DNA from: CANHVK01 sp046304235
Lineage (GTDB): Bacteria; Bacteroidota; Bacteroidia; Flavobacteriales_D; Crocinitomicaceae
Length of the DNA stretch: 64,000 nt
Direction of reading: 5' to 3'
Assembly: GCA_046304235.1 (NCBI GenBank)
Contig: JBKCEW010000004.1
Span: 93,582-157,581 of the forward strand
Below, in pieces: positions 6,884 to 16,356 of this stretch. The first letter of the stretch is position 1; each line of letters starts with the position of its first letter. The translations under genes were made by a program, and so were the position numbers. A model generated the notes under the pieces. It was not told the DNA's origin, searched no databases, and was given only the letters and a program-made list of their open reading frames with translations.

Positions 6884-9800
6884 ATGAGCAATTACGAACG
6901 TCTGTTGGAACAAATTGATGCTTTTATACGCAAGTATTATAAAAATCAATTAATTAAAGGCGGAATTTTAGTATTAGGTTTCTTTGTTTTGTTATTCTTG
7001 GTAGTAACATTCTTGGAATTTATTGGTCGTTTTGGTACGCCAGTTCGTGCCTTTTTGTTCTTTTCTTTTTTGGGTGTCAATTTATTTTTGCTCTACAAAT
7101 ACGTTTTTATTCCTGTTTCGAAATTATTTGCTTTTGGAAAACGCATTTCTCGCACGCAAGCATCATTGATTATTGGTGATTTTTTCCCAGAAATTGCAGA
7201 TAGGTTATTGAACACTTTACAATTAAACGATTCGCTTTCAGTAGAGGGGGCTAATTATGAATTAGTTCGTGCGAGTATTTCGCAACGTGCTACTTCGATT
7301 TCGGCCATCCCTTTTGTCAATGGTATAGATTTACGCAAGAATGTAAAATACCTCAAATACTTTATTCCTGTTTTTTTGGTGTTTTTGATTGTGGTTACTT
7401 TTTTTCCAAATGTTATTACTCAAGGAAGTCAGCGTGTAGTTAATTATCAAAAAGAATTTAAACCGGTTGCTCCGTTTGATTTTACGATTTCGGATTACAA
7501 AGATTTTGTGGTAGAAGGAGAAGATGTTCACATAGAAGTTCGTACTCCTGGTTCGGTTATTCCTGATAAAGTGTATTTGGTGAGTTCGATGGGGAAATTT
7601 TTGATGCAACGTAGTTCGAAAACGCTTCATTCGTATGTTCTACCAAGTGTTTCTCAATCGGTTGATTTTCATTTTGAAGCGAATGGTTTTTCAAGTAATG
7701 CTTATGCTATTCGATTGATTCCAAAATCGGCGATAGGGGTATTTGACGCACATTTACATTTTCCGACTTACTTGGGTAAAAAAGACCAAATCATTCAAAA
7801 TGCGGGTGATTTAGAAATCCCAGAGGGAACAAAAATTACGTGGAAAGTACGTTCTAAAAACAGTGCTACGGTTGCCTTTGATTGGGGTGTTGGTAGCAGA
7901 TTTACTTCTGCAGAGGAAAGTTTTGATTACACTAAAACCCTTTCTGCATCTACTCGTTTGAAAGTATTGCTAAAGAATAAGTTTATCGACAAAACCGATA
8001 CACTTAAATACACTTTACAAGTGGTTAAAGATGCGTTTCCTACTATTCAAGTCCAACAAAACACAGATAGTTTAAGCACTTCTATTAAATATTTCACTGG
8101 TTCGATTGAAGACGATTATGGTTTGAAACAATTGCATTTTGTGTATGTTATTCATTCGCAAGGAAAAAAGCCGAAAACATTTCGTAAATCTGTGATGCAA
8201 CCTGCTGGAACTGAAATGCGTTTTGGCTATGCTTTTGATTTCCGTGCGGAAGAACTTTCCTTGAATGATAAAATTGAATACTACTTCGAAGTTTCTGATA
8301 ATGATGGTGTAAATGGTTCTAAATCTTCTAAATCTGATTTTTATACCTATAAATTACCTTCTTTGGAAGCCTTAAATGAGCAACGTGACGAGCAACAAAC
8401 AGCGGTAAGGGAGAACTTAAATGATATAATGAATAAAGCGCAACGTTTCCAACAACACGTGGAAAAGTTGAAGAAAGATGTATTGAATGACCAAACTCCT
8501 GAATGGAACAAACTCAATCAAATTGAACAGTTAAAACAAGAGCAAGAAAATATTCAGAATGAGTTAAATGCTATTCAAGAGCAAATTCAAGAAAGTACCT
8601 CACAAAAAAGTGAATTATCAGAATTAGACAAGCAATTACTTGAAAAACAAGAAATGATACAAGATTTATTAGACAAAGTGATGGATGATGAAATGAAATC
8701 CTTGTTGAATAAATTGGAAGAATTGATGAAATCTGAAAATAAAGAACAATTAGATAAAAAACTGAATCAATTGGATGCAAAATCGGAAGATATGCAAAAG
8801 CAACTCGACCGTAGTATTGAAATGTTGAAACGTTTACAAGTCAATGAGAAAATTGATGCCATTGAAGACGAATTAAAACAATTATCCGAAGAACAAGATA
8901 AATTGAAAGAAAATATTGAAAAAGACGCCATTTCACAAGATAAAGCAGGTAAAAAACAAGAAGAAATCGATAAAAAGTTTGATGAGTTAAAAGAGGATTT
9001 AAAAGAATTAGAGAAATTAAACAATTCGCTTTCTAATCCGATGGAATTAGGAAAACACGACGATAACGAAAAAACGATTTCTGAAGAACTTTCCAAAGCA
9101 AAAGAGAACATTGACAAGGGAAATGAGAAAAAAGCCACTAAAAACCAGCAAAAGGCTTCTCAAGAGATGAATAAAATGGCGAACGAGTTGAACAAACAAC
9201 AAAACGCTTCAAATAAACAACAAGCAGGAGAAGACGTTGAAACAGTTCGTGCCTTACTTGAAAATTTAATGTCTATTAGTTTTAACCAAGAAGATATTCT
9301 AACAGGATTTAATCAGATTCGTACCACAGACCCTTCTTTTCGTAAGTTCGGAAGGAGACAACGTGCTTTGATCGATGAAATTAAAATGGTGGAAGATAGT
9401 TTGAATGATTTAGCAAAACGTCAACCTAAAATTGCTTCGTTTGTAGATAAAGAATTGCGTGAAATTCACAGCCATTTAGATTTAGCCCTTGAATCCATAG
9501 ATGAACACCAAAAGAACGATATAACTACGCATTTACAGTTTGTTTTAACAGGGGTAAATAATTTGGCTTTAATGCTTAATGAATCGCTACAACAAATGCA
9601 GTCTGAAATGAAAGGTCAAGGTCAGGGTGATGGTTCTTGTCCAAATCCTAAACCGGGTAAAAACGGTTCTGCTGGAAATATGGGTGATATGAAGCAGATG
9701 CTTAAAAAGCAATTAGAAGCATTTGAAAAAGGGAAGCAACCGGGTAACAAACCTGGACAAGGAGTTAAACCAGGGCAGGATGGTTCTCCAGGTTCTATGG

Positions 9801-10231
9801 GTCTAAATGGAAAAGAAATTGCACAAATGGCTGCACAACAGGCCGCTTTACGTGCTAAACTAGAACAACTTCGTCGTGAAATGAATAAAGATGGTAAAGG
9901 TTCTGGTAATGCCTTAAACCCTTTAATCAATGCATTAGACCAACAGGAAAAAGATTTAATCAATCGAAATAAAAAAGCAGACTTTGTAAAACGTCAAAAA
10001 GATATCATTACAAGGCTTTTAGAGAGTGAAGATGCGCTACGTGAACGAGGTTTTGATGAAAAAAGAGAATCTAAATCAGCAAAAGATTACAATAATGGTA
10101 ACCTTCGTGCAATTAATCAGTATAATCAGCAAAAAGCGAAACAACTTGATGTATTGCATTTGCTGAATCCTTCGTACAGAAAGTACTATAAAGACAAAGT
10201 AAATCAATATTTTAACGAGTTTCAATACTAG
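6884..10231 (+). CDS. DUF4175 family large membrane protein
   Basis: This 1115-residue protein matches the DUF4175 architecture found across Bacteroidota. There are two membrane helices near the N-terminus (about 23-45 and 53-75) and a third at about 155-175. A periplasmic beta-rich region follows to about residue 500. After it comes a very long K/E/Q-rich coiled coil (about 510-770), a helical region, a Gly/Pro/Gln-rich linker (about 905-980) and a charged tail. The function of the family is not known. The start is taken at ATG 6884; an upstream GTG at 6866 is possible. It begins a plus-strand run with the ATPase and ybeY only 24 bases or less apart, so co-expression is likely. Confidence 0.9.
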   Translation: MSNYERLLEQIDAFIRKYYKNQLIKGGILVLGFFVLLFLVVTFLEFIGRFGTPVRAFLFFSFLGVNLFLLYKYVFIPVSKLFAFGKRISRTQASLIIGDFFPEIADRLLNTLQLNDSLSVEGANYELVRASISQRATSISAIPFVNGIDLRKNVKYLKYFIPVFLVFLIVVTFFPNVITQGSQRVVNYQKEFKPVAPFDFTISDYKDFVVEGEDVHIEVRTPGSVIPDKVYLVSSMGKFLMQRSSKTLHSYVLPSVSQSVDFHFEANGFSSNAYAIRLIPKSAIGVFDAHLHFPTYLGKKDQIIQNAGDLEIPEGTKITWKVRSKNSATVAFDWGVGSRFTSAEESFDYTKTLSASTRLKVLLKNKFIDKTDTLKYTLQVVKDAFPTIQVQQNTDSLSTSIKYFTGSIEDDYGLKQLHFVYVIHSQGKKPKTFRKSVMQPAGTEMRFGYAFDFRAEELSLNDKIEYYFEVSDNDGVNGSKSSKSDFYTYKLPSLEALNEQRDEQQTAVRENLNDIMNKAQRFQQHVEKLKKDVLNDQTPEWNKLNQIEQLKQEQENIQNELNAIQEQIQESTSQKSELSELDKQLLEKQEMIQDLLDKVMDDEMKSLLNKLEELMKSENKEQLDKKLNQLDAKSEDMQKQLDRSIEMLKRLQVNEKIDAIEDELKQLSEEQDKLKENIEKDAISQDKAGKKQEEIDKKFDELKEDLKELEKLNNSLSNPMELGKHDDNEKTISEELSKAKENIDKGNEKKATKNQQKASQEMNKMANELNKQQNASNKQQAGEDVETVRALLENLMSISFNQEDILTGFNQIRTTDPSFRKFGRRQRALIDEIKMVEDSLNDLAKRQPKIASFVDKELREIHSHLDLALESIDEHQKNDITTHLQFVLTGVNNLALMLNESLQQMQSEMKGQGQGDGSCPNPKPGKNGSAGNMGDMKQMLKKQLEAFEKGKQPGNKPGQGVKPGQDGSPGSMGLNGKEIAQMAAQQAALRAKLEQLRREMNKDGKGSGNALNPLINALDQQEKDLINRNKKADFVKRQKDIITRLLESEDALRERGFDEKRESKSAKDYNNGNLRAINQYNQQKAKQLDVLHLLNPSYRKYYKDKVNQYFNEFQY

Positions 10232-10255
10232 TTGAATTACGTTAATTTTTTTGTA

Positions 10256-10678
10256 ATGAGTGTTGATGTTACTGTGATTGATAAACTTTCAATAAATTCA
10301 GATTTATCTCAATTATCGTTGGTAGAGGTTTTGATTGACAAAACTTGTGCTTCCTTAAGTATTGATGAAGATATGTATGGCAATGTGTTGATTGCAGTTA
10401 CAGAAGCAGTTAACAACGCTATCATTCACGGAAATAAGTTTTCTACGGATTTGCCTGTTTCTGTTGATGTATTAGATACAGATGAAACTTTTGCTTTTAG
10501 AATTACAGATGCTGGTTCTGGTTTTGATTTTACAAATTTGCCTGATCCTACTGCTCCTGAAAATTTAGAAAAAGAAAATGGTCGTGGTATCTTTTTAATT
10601 CGCAATCTTTCAGATAATCTTGAGTTTTCTGAAAATGGTAAAGTAGCAACTATCTTTTTTAATAAATCAAATGCTTGA
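10256..10678 (+). CDS. RsbW-like ATP-binding anti-sigma/serine kinase protein
   Basis: This is a 140-residue single-domain GHKL ATPase of the RsbW/SpoIIAB type (HATPase_c_2). The N box is EAVNNAIIHGNK, the G1 box ITDAGSGFD, and the G2 box NGRGIFLIRNL; together they form the ATP site. Such proteins phosphorylate anti-anti-sigma factors or act as small regulatory switches, but no STAS partner is nearby, so the role is open. In Flavobacteriales a gene of this kind commonly sits next to ybeY, which fits here: its last eight bases overlap the ybeY start. I choose ATG 10256 over a TTG at 10232. Confidence 0.88.
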   Translation: MSVDVTVIDKLSINSDLSQLSLVEVLIDKTCASLSIDEDMYGNVLIAVTEAVNNAIIHGNKFSTDLPVSVDVLDTDETFAFRITDAGSGFDFTNLPDPTAPENLEKENGRGIFLIRNLSDNLEFSENGKVATIFFNKSNA

Positions 10679-11090
10679 TATCAATTACGAAGACGTTGAT
10701 GATTTATCATTAAACGATATTGATTTAACAAATTGGATATCAAAAGTTTGTGTTGATGAAAATTACAATTTAGGCGATATTTCTCTTATTTTTTGTTCTG
10801 ATGAATATCTTCTTGATATGAACAGAACGCATTTAGATCACGATTACTATACAGACATAATTACCTTTGATTATACTGATAATCAAATTGTTTCGGGTGA
10901 TTTATTTATTTCAATCGATCGTGTACGTGACAATGCTAGTGATTTCAATGTTTCTTTTGATCACGAGTTGCATCGTGTTATAATACACGGTGTACTTCAT
11001 CTCTGCGGTTATAAAGATAAATCTGATGATGAAGAAAAATTAATGCGTACTAAAGAAAATAATGCTTTGTCACTGATAAGTTTCACGTGA
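10671..11090 (+). CDS. ybeY: Endoribonuclease YbeY
   Basis: This 139-residue protein of the UPF0054/YbeY family acts in 16S rRNA 3'-end maturation and ribosome quality control. The zinc-binding motif is HGVLHLCGYKD: His106 and His110 are present, but the position of the third ligand, His in the canonical H-x3-H-x5-H, is Asp116. I believe this is usual for Bacteroidota, so it is probably not a defect. The upstream block YTDIITFDY with a conserved Thr/Asp is intact. It overlaps the preceding ATPase gene by eight bases. Its last codons and TGA stop lie inside a parS-like palindrome (11079-11094). Confidence 0.93.
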   Translation: MLDINYEDVDDLSLNDIDLTNWISKVCVDENYNLGDISLIFCSDEYLLDMNRTHLDHDYYTDIITFDYTDNQIVSGDLFISIDRVRDNASDFNVSFDHELHRVIIHGVLHLCGYKDKSDDEEKLMRTKENNALSLISFT

Positions 11091-11094
11091 AACA
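11079..11094. promoter_or_regulatory. parS-like site 1 (15/16 match)
   Basis: AGTTTCACGTGAAACA differs from the widely conserved ParB site TGTTTCACGTGAAACA only at the first base. It overlaps the last codons and stop of ybeY. A perfect copy lies 47 bases downstream. Confidence 0.8.
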
Positions 11095-11125
11095 TTATCT
11101 AGTTACTTCTCCTTCTTCATACCTT

Positions 11126-11141
11126 TGTTTCACGTGAAACA
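11126..11141. promoter_or_regulatory. parS site 2 (perfect consensus)
   Basis: TGTTTCACGTGAAACA is identical to the classical 16-bp parS consensus bound by chromosomal ParB (Spo0J). It lies 11 bases before the mnmG start codon and is surrounded by non-coding sequence. A role as a transcription operator is less likely, given the exact match and nearby copies. Confidence 0.88.
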
Positions 11142-11152
11142 TTTTATTCGTT

Positions 11153-13027
11153 ATGCTTAAAAAGTACGATGTTATTGTTGTTGGTGGTGGACACGCAGGT
11201 TGTGAAGCCGCGAATGCTGCTGCTAAATTGGGTAGTTCTGTTTTGTTGGTCACAATGAATATGAATACCATTGCTCAAATGAGTTGTAATCCTGCTATGG
11301 GAGGGGTTGCTAAAGGACAAATTGTTCGTGAAATTGATGCTCTTGGTGGTGGCAGTGGTATTGTTAGTGACAAGAGTGCTATTCAATTTCGTATGTTGAA
11401 TATGTCTAAAGGTCCTGCAATGTGGTCGCCACGTACTCAGAATGACCGTATGCTCTTTGCTGAAGAATGGCGATTGCTTTTGGAGAGTAATCCAAATGTT
11501 GATTTTTGGCAGGATATGTGTAATGGTCTTATTGTTGAAGACAATAAAGCGAAGGGGATAAAAACTTCTATCGGAGTTGATATTTATGCGGATGCTATTA
11601 TTCTTACAAATGGGACCTTTTTAAATGGTTTAATTCATATTGGTGAAAAACAATTCGGTGGTGGTCGTGCTGCAGAACGTCAAGCAACTGGTATCACTGA
11701 AGATTTAGTTGCATTAGGTTTTGAGGCAGGAAGAATGAAAACTGGTACTCCTCCTCGCTTGGATGGTCGCTCATTAGATTATTCAAAGTTTGAGTTACAA
11801 GATGGTGATGTTAATCCATCAAAGTTTAGTTATTCAAATGCTACTAAACCTTTAGCACATCAACACGCTTGTCATATTGCCTATACAAATACTGAAACTC
11901 ACGAAATGTTGCGTACAGGATTTGACCGTTCTCCAATGTTTAATGGTGCTATTAAAAGCACTGGACCACGTTATTGTCCAAGTATTGAGGATAAGATTAA
12001 TCGTTTTGCTGAAAGAGATAGACATCAATTATTTATTGAACCAGAAGGTTGGAAAACAGTTGAGATTTATTTGAATGGTTTTAGTACTTCTTTACCTGAA
12101 GAGGTTCAGTTGGCTGCTATGAAAACTATTCCTGGTTTTGAAAATGTAAAAATGTTTAGACCAGGTTATGCAATTGAATATGATTATTTCCCGCCAACAC
12201 AGTTAAAACACACGCTTGAAACTAAATTAGTAGAGAATCTTTATTTCGCTGGACAAATTAATGGTACTACTGGGTATGAAGAAGCAGCGTGTCAAGGTTT
12301 GATGGCTGGAATTAATGCACACAGAAAGATAAAAGAACAAGATCCATTTATATTAAGTCGTTCAGAAGCCTACATTGGTGTTTTAATTGATGATTTAATA
12401 ACTAAAGGTACGAAAGAACCGTATCGTATGTTTACGAGTCGTGCTGAATACCGTATTTTACTTCGTCAAGACAATGCTGATTTACGTCTAACACCATTGG
12501 CTTATGAAATCGGTATGGCAGATGATGAAATGATGCGATTAGTTGAAAAGAAGAATCAAGGTGTTTTCTCTTTTAAAAAATACCTTTCTGAAACGGGTGT
12601 AAAACCTTTTAATGCTAATCCTATTCTTGAATCTGTTGGAAGTTCTCCAATACCGCAACAGGTAAAATTCACGTCTATTATAACTCGTCCTAATGTAAAT
12701 ATGGAACATTTAGTTCAAATGGATGAAGTTCTTGCTGATAAGGTTTCTGTTTATAATTTAGAACATTCAGATATTGTTCAACAAACAGAAATTCAATTAA
12801 AATATGAAGGTTATATTCATCGTGAAGAAGAGATGGCTTTAAAGATGCATCGTTTAGATGAATTGAAAATTCCAGATGATATGGATTATTCTCATTTGAA
12901 GAGTATTTCCTTAGAAGCAAGAGAAAAATTAAATGCTATTAGGCCTATTACTATTGGTCACGCTTCTCGCATTAGTGGTATATCTCCAAGTGATATATCT
13001 GTTTTATTAATTTATTTAGGAAGATAG
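11153..13027 (+). CDS. mnmG: tRNA uridine-5-carboxymethylaminomethyl modification enzyme MnmG (GidA)
   Basis: This 624-residue FAD-dependent enzyme works with MnmE to install cmnm5U34 in tRNAs reading NNA/NNG codons. The FAD-binding Rossmann motif VVGGGHAGCEAA is at residues about 8-19. Other family blocks are SCNPAMGGVAKGQ, FGGGRAAERQATGI, MKTGTPPRLDGRS and, near residue 368, NGTTGYEEAACQG. The C-terminal helical domain ends with ISPSDISVLLIYL, as usual. The location next to parS sites agrees with the common origin-proximal placement of gidA. It is 62 bases after ybeY on the same strand. Its stop codon lies in a third parS-like site. Confidence 0.97.
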   Translation: MLKKYDVIVVGGGHAGCEAANAAAKLGSSVLLVTMNMNTIAQMSCNPAMGGVAKGQIVREIDALGGGSGIVSDKSAIQFRMLNMSKGPAMWSPRTQNDRMLFAEEWRLLLESNPNVDFWQDMCNGLIVEDNKAKGIKTSIGVDIYADAIILTNGTFLNGLIHIGEKQFGGGRAAERQATGITEDLVALGFEAGRMKTGTPPRLDGRSLDYSKFELQDGDVNPSKFSYSNATKPLAHQHACHIAYTNTETHEMLRTGFDRSPMFNGAIKSTGPRYCPSIEDKINRFAERDRHQLFIEPEGWKTVEIYLNGFSTSLPEEVQLAAMKTIPGFENVKMFRPGYAIEYDYFPPTQLKHTLETKLVENLYFAGQINGTTGYEEAACQGLMAGINAHRKIKEQDPFILSRSEAYIGVLIDDLITKGTKEPYRMFTSRAEYRILLRQDNADLRLTPLAYEIGMADDEMMRLVEKKNQGVFSFKKYLSETGVKPFNANPILESVGSSPIPQQVKFTSIITRPNVNMEHLVQMDEVLADKVSVYNLEHSDIVQQTEIQLKYEGYIHREEEMALKMHRLDELKIPDDMDYSHLKSISLEAREKLNAIRPITIGHASRISGISPSDISVLLIYLGR

Positions 13028-13041
13028 TTTCACGTGGAACA
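13026..13041. promoter_or_regulatory. parS-like site 3 (two mismatches)
   Basis: AGTTTCACGTGGAACA matches parS at 14 of 16 positions. It overlaps the final bases of the mnmG stop codon and contains the GTG start codon of the following methyltransferase gene. A further half site, ACGTGGAACA, is at 14051-14060. Confidence 0.65.
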
Positions 13042-13915
13042 TTTAAATCATATTACACATTGTCCTGTATGTAACCATACAGAAACAGCACATCATCTAA
13101 CCTTAAAAGATTGGATGATTACTAAAGAAGAGTTTACGATTGTTAAGTGTACAAATTGTGATTTTCATTTCACGAATCCAATTCCAAAAGAAGAGGTGAT
13201 TGGAAATTACTATAAAAGTGATGAGTATATTTCACATTCTTCTTCTAAAAAAGGCTTGATTAATTCAGTATATAATATTGTTCGTAACTACACCTTGATT
13301 AAGAAGGTTGCCTTATTGCGCAAGTATACAAAAGGAAAAGAGTTATTAGAAATTGGTTCTGGAACGGGACATTTTTTGAATACTGCTAAACTAAATGGAT
13401 ATAATGTAGAAGGTTTCGAACCTGATAATGATGCGCGTTTGTTTGCTAAAAATAATTTTTCAATCTCTTTGCGCCCTTTGGAAGAATTAGCATCTGTTGA
13501 AACTGGATCTAAAGATTTAGTTGCTATGTGGCACGTGATGGAACACGTTTATCATCTACAAAGAGATGTACCAGAAATTGTTCGTTCGTTAAAATCAGGC
13601 GGTGTTTTTATTATTGCAGTACCTAATATGAATTCGTGGGATGCGCAACATTACAAAGAATATTGGGCGGCCTATGATGTGCCTCGTCACCTTTACCACT
13701 TTCAAGAAAATACAATTAAAAAATTAATTGAAACGTTTGGTTTAGTTCATAGTGATACCTTGCCTATGAAGTTTGATTCGTATTACGTTAGTATGCTTTC
13801 AGAGAAATACAAAGGGGGATCAATGTTTAAAGGAATTCTAAATGGATTTATTTCGAATGCTAAATCAATGAAAGGCGGGTATAGTTCCCAGATTTATGTG
13901 TTTGTGAAAAAATAG
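13034..13915 (+). CDS. Class I SAM-dependent methyltransferase with N-terminal zinc-ribbon-like motif
   Basis: This 293-residue protein has a CPVC...CTNC pair near residues 10-45, probably a zinc ribbon. The methyltransferase fold follows, with motif I LLEIGSGTGHFL near residue 115 and a later WHVMEHVYHL block, typical of the Methyltransf_23 group. Such enzymes often modify sugars, lipids or quinone-like substrates; the substrate here is unknown. The GTG at 13034 is the only usable start before the zinc motif, because an in-frame stop (the mnmG TAG) lies nine bases upstream. The gene follows mnmG directly and likely shares its transcript. Confidence 0.88.
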   Translation: MEHLNHITHCPVCNHTETAHHLTLKDWMITKEEFTIVKCTNCDFHFTNPIPKEEVIGNYYKSDEYISHSSSKKGLINSVYNIVRNYTLIKKVALLRKYTKGKELLEIGSGTGHFLNTAKLNGYNVEGFEPDNDARLFAKNNFSISLRPLEELASVETGSKDLVAMWHVMEHVYHLQRDVPEIVRSLKSGGVFIIAVPNMNSWDAQHYKEYWAAYDVPRHLYHFQENTIKKLIETFGLVHSDTLPMKFDSYYVSMLSEKYKGGSMFKGILNGFISNAKSMKGGYSSQIYVFVKK

Positions 13916-14286
13916 TGGCTTCGAGAACCTCAGCCACCTAAGGAGAATCTCAGTCACCATTTTTAAATTTCTTTTATCACATATGCTTAGGCTTTCGTTT
14001 TATTAGTTTATTAAGTTTTTTTGTCACGTATGCTGAGGCTCTCGAAGCAAACGTGGAACATTTTTTTATATCTGTTTGATTTTCTGTGGTTTAATTTATT
14101 CGTGTGACTAACACTGAATGGCACTAGATTTTATCAGTTTTAAATGATAGATTATGTTAAATAGGAATATGTTTCACCCTTGTCAACTTGGCTTGTCGAA
14201 AGTTTAAGGGGGAGGAAGAGGATTTTCCTGGTGAAACAAATTATCGTTTCTTAAAATCAATTAAAACACCTTATTTCTTCAATTCC
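13916..14286. repeat. Gene-free gap with inverted degenerate repeats
   Basis: This 371-base gap between convergent genes has no credible reading frame. It opens with GGCTTCGAGAACCTCAGCC (13918-13936) and near 14033-14047 contains the inverted relative TGCTGAGGCTCTCGAAG, enclosing about 100 bases like a small non-autonomous element. A half parS-like word ACGTGGAACA lies at 14051, and a TTGTCGAAAG relative of the same repeat family is near 14192. No terminator is obvious. Confidence 0.55.
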
Positions 14287-16197
14287 TTACTTCGGCTCAA
14301 CCCAGTCTCCGTGTTCTTTGATTAGGTCTATTAATGCATCTACCGCTTCGTTTTCAGAAACGTTTTTACGAACCACCTCTTTCTCTTTGTACAAGTGGAT
14401 TTTTCCAGGACCTGTTCCGACGTAACCATAATCAGCATCAGCCATCTCACCAGGTCCATTCACGATGCAGCCCATTATACCAATTTTAATTCCTTTTAAG
14501 TGGGAAGTTTTACTTCTGATTTTAGCAGTCGTTTCTTGTAGGTCGAAAAGAGTACGTCCACACGATGGACACGAAATGTATTCCGTTTTGGAAATGCGTG
14601 TACGAGTGGCTTGTAAAATTCCAAATGAAAGTGAATTCAAAAACACACTTGATTGTGGTCCAGTAATCCAAATTCCATCTCCAAATCCGTCGATAAATTG
14701 ATTTCCACTATCACTTGAACTGAATAATTGAAATTGTTCTTCATCAGTTATTTCATAGTGATATTTAAATACTACTGGATTAGTTAAATTGACTTTATCT
14801 AAAGCAACACGTACTTTTCGGAAGATTTGCGTTTTATTATCGAATTTTGTAGTTAAAACTAATATTGCTTTAGGATTTTTTGCAATGAATTCTGTAGGTA
14901 GATTTGTATCTTCAAGTTGTAAAAAATAGGCCGTTTGAGGAGTGTTTTCAAGCGCTTCGTTTAAGGTTAAAATTGGATAATGTTGTTTTTTATTCTGTCC
15001 ATCTTCTAACCAAGTTTGGTATTCTTGAACTACAGATAACATTCCAGGTAATTCAAATGAAAGGGTATTTTTTCCAATGAAAACATAATCGGCTGCTAAA
15101 TCTTGTAAGTTCCATTTGTCTAATTCTACCGAATAGTTATATCCAAATCCAAAGAAATTTGCAGGTTTGATTTCTGTTTTTGAACTTAAATCAGCAAAAA
15201 CTATAGGTGTATGTTTTTCGCCTATATTTCCAATTTCGTGGGTTTTTCTACGATTATATTCGAAAGGATTGTAGGTTAATTCTTCGTTGGTATCGATTTC
15301 TAATAAGTTAGAAAAGTTCGATTTTGCTATTAACTTTTGTGCTACAGGAATTTCAAATTCTGGATCTTCGGTTAAAGACACACGTAAGGTATCTCCTAAA
15401 CCATCTTCTAACAAAGCCCCAATTCCCACCGCAGACTTGATACGACCATCTTCACCATCACCTGCTTCAGTAACGCCCAAATGTAAAGGGTAATTCATTC
15501 CTTCTTCCTGCATTTCTTTTACGAGCAAACGATAGGCTTGAACCATTACCAACGTGTTACTTGCTTTCATAGAAATCACCAATTGGTGGTAATCGTTTTT
15601 CTTGCATATGCGTAAGAATTCCATCGCCGACTCTACCATCCCTTCTGGTGTGTCTCCAAAACGACTTAAAATGCGATCAGAAAGCGAACCGTGGTTGGTA
15701 CCAATACGCATAGCGGTTCCATGTTCTTTACATATCTTAACTAATGGCGTAAATTTTTCTTCTATTCGTTTTAACTCCTCTTGGTAACTATTATCTGTAA
15801 ATTCGATTTCTTCAAATTTCTTTTTATCGGCATAATTCCCTGGATTTACTCGCACTTTTTCAATCAATTTCGCCGCAATTTCCGCTGCATTTGGAGTAAA
15901 ATGAATATCTGCTACCAACGGTTTGTGATAACCATCTTGATTTAAAATGCGTTTGATTTCACCTAAATTTTCCGCTTCTTTTTTGGATGGTGCTGTCAAA
16001 CGAACTAATTCACAACCTGCATCAATCATACGTTTTGCTTGTGCAACAGAACCTTCTGTGTCCATTGTATCCGTAGTAGTCATCGATTGCGGTAAAATCG
16101 GATTTGAACCACCAATTTTTACAGAACCAATTCTTACTTCAGAAGTTACAAAACGCTGTTTTTTAAAGTAGTTATTACAATATTTCAAATTTGACAT
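14287..16197 (-). CDS. ispG: (E)-4-hydroxy-3-methylbut-2-enyl-diphosphate synthase, three-domain type (IspG)
   Basis: This enzyme of the MEP isoprenoid pathway reduces MEcPP to HMBPP with a [4Fe-4S] cluster. At 636 residues it is the long form known from Bacteroidota, Chlamydiae and plants: a TIM barrel first (VRIGSVKIGGSNPILPQSM onward), a large insert of roughly 250 residues in the middle, then the C-terminal cluster domain. Cluster ligands are visible as CPSCGRT and GIMGCIVNGPGEM, with the conserved glutamate of NGPGE. I prefer ATG 16197; an in-frame ATG at 16218 exists. It is a lone gene, divergent from the desaturase. Confidence 0.96.
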   Translation of the reverse strand: MSNLKYCNNYFKKQRFVTSEVRIGSVKIGGSNPILPQSMTTTDTMDTEGSVAQAKRMIDAGCELVRLTAPSKKEAENLGEIKRILNQDGYHKPLVADIHFTPNAAEIAAKLIEKVRVNPGNYADKKKFEEIEFTDNSYQEELKRIEEKFTPLVKICKEHGTAMRIGTNHGSLSDRILSRFGDTPEGMVESAMEFLRICKKNDYHQLVISMKASNTLVMVQAYRLLVKEMQEEGMNYPLHLGVTEAGDGEDGRIKSAVGIGALLEDGLGDTLRVSLTEDPEFEIPVAQKLIAKSNFSNLLEIDTNEELTYNPFEYNRRKTHEIGNIGEKHTPIVFADLSSKTEIKPANFFGFGYNYSVELDKWNLQDLAADYVFIGKNTLSFELPGMLSVVQEYQTWLEDGQNKKQHYPILTLNEALENTPQTAYFLQLEDTNLPTEFIAKNPKAILVLTTKFDNKTQIFRKVRVALDKVNLTNPVVFKYHYEITDEEQFQLFSSSDSGNQFIDGFGDGIWITGPQSSVFLNSLSFGILQATRTRISKTEYISCPSCGRTLFDLQETTAKIRSKTSHLKGIKIGIMGCIVNGPGEMADADYGYVGTGPGKIHLYKEKEVVRKNVSENEAVDALIDLIKEHGDWVEPK

Positions 16198-16356
16198 TTC
16201 CTTAAAGATTTTAAGCAAAATTAATTAATAAAAAGCAAGATATTAAATCTTAACATTTTGTTGGTGATAAAGTTTTTGTTAATGTTTATGATATTTATAA
16301 ATTATTGTAAATCAATTTTTACTCAGTTTTTTAAAAAAATAAAGTAATCTAATGAC

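Noticed and set aside
8767..9138. Minus-strand Ser/Phe-rich frame opposite the DUF4175 gene
   Set aside because: It is the antisense of a Lys/Glu/Gln-rich coiled coil, which naturally gives a long low-complexity Ser/Phe/Leu frame.
14051..14060. Fourth parS site
   Set aside because: Only the right half (ACGTGGAACA) matches; the left half is unlike the consensus, so it is noted as a half site only.
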